A stretch of 64,000 nt of DNA, from contig NZ_JACKSH010000107.1 in assembly GCF_025821625.1 (NCBI RefSeq), forward strand, positions 24,900 through 88,899, given 5' to 3'. Positions 63,908 through 64,000 of this stretch are shown piece by piece. Numbering within the stretch: position 1 is the stretch's first letter; each line of letters begins with the position of its first letter. The DNA comes from Mycolicibacterium pyrenivorans (lineage in GTDB: Bacteria; Actinomycetota; Actinomycetes; Mycobacteriales; Mycobacteriaceae). A program made the position numbers and the translations under genes. The notes under the pieces are model-generated. The model saw only the letters and a program-made list of their open reading frames with translations, did not search any database and was not told the origin of the DNA.

Positions 63908-63927
63908 GCCGGAATTGCATTCCAGCC
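63908..63927. repeat. Single arm of the palindromic element family
   Basis: GCCGGAATTGCATTCCAGCC matches the left arm of copy B (29119) over 16 straight bases, right after the SDR stop. No matching right arm is seen in the remaining 73 bases, so it is a half element or degenerate copy. Confidence 0.6.
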
Positions 63928-64000
63928 AATGTGACCTTGCGGTCGCCCGTTCCGGGGTGAAAATGGGCTGGTGGTCGCCTTGCGACGCCGTGTCTGCATG

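Overview
The window comes from a high-GC, fast-growing-type mycobacterium (Mycolicibacterium-like). The gene order closely follows the sterol-degradation (KstR) locus of Mycobacterium tuberculosis, from fadA5/cyp125 through kstD, hsaEGF, kshA, ltp3/ltp4, cyp142, fadD19, fadE26/27 and hsd4A to the mce4 operon and otsA. A PGRS-like protein, an MPT63-type secreted protein and a hemophore-like protein fit the same group. Twelve sites resembling the KstR operator (TnnAACnnGTTnnA) lie between the sterol genes. No rRNA, tRNA, CRISPR array or complete insertion sequence was seen.

Layout. 0-6.4 kb: start of fadA5 (minus) and the cyp125-fadE28-fadE29-chsH2-chsH1-ltp2 operon, which oxidises and removes the last part of the sterol side chain. 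6.5-11.6 kb: accessory stretch with a PGRS-like gene, a 1.27-kb gene-poor gap holding an acyl-CoA ligase relic, two membrane-anchored unknowns and an MPT63-like protein with a repetitive tail. 11.6-17.1 kb: hsd4B-kstD and, divergently, hsaE-hsaG-hsaF (end of ring A/B degradation). 17.2-29.1 kb: hemophore-like gene, RecQ-phosphoribosyltransferase fusion, IclR regulator, a DUF1214/SDR/sulfotransferase operon, a Ser/Thr kinase preceded by a 33-codon ORF, kshA with a Cys-rich partner gene, an MFS transporter and a TetR regulator. 29.2-41.8 kb: ltp3/ltp4/DUF35 thiolase-aldolase module, two F420-type oxidoreductases, an acetoacetate-decarboxylase-family protein, cyp142, echA19, fadD19, a nitronate-monooxygenase-like enzyme and ilvX. 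41.8-50.1 kb: minus-strand operon fadE26-fadE27-fadD17-fadD paralogue-kstD paralogue-kshA paralogue. 50.1-60.4 kb: fdxD, hsd4A and the mce4 sterol importer. 60.4-64 kb: otsA with a 55-codon gene upstream, an enoyl-CoA hydratase and an SDR.

How it fits together. Mce4 imports sterols. CYP125/CYP142 with FdxD oxidise the side-chain terminus, and FadD17/FadD19 make CoA thioesters. The FadE pairs, hydratases, Hsd4A, FadA5 and the Ltp-DUF35 aldolases shorten the chain. KstD and KshA open ring B, and HsaE/G/F turn the ring-A fragment into pyruvate and propionyl-CoA.

Most unusual points. (1) Eight gene-breaking lesions sit between 42.2 and 58.8 kb (kshA paralogue, fadD paralogue, yrbE4A, mce4A/B, mce4C, mce4E and two in mce4F), while the catabolic genes before them are intact. 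(2) Two 61-bp palindromic elements with covarying stems are present, one inserted in frame in the MFS gene. (3) A 20-bp interspersed repeat occurs four times, once inserted in frame in cyp142. (4) Several small or unexplained genes are wired into the locus.
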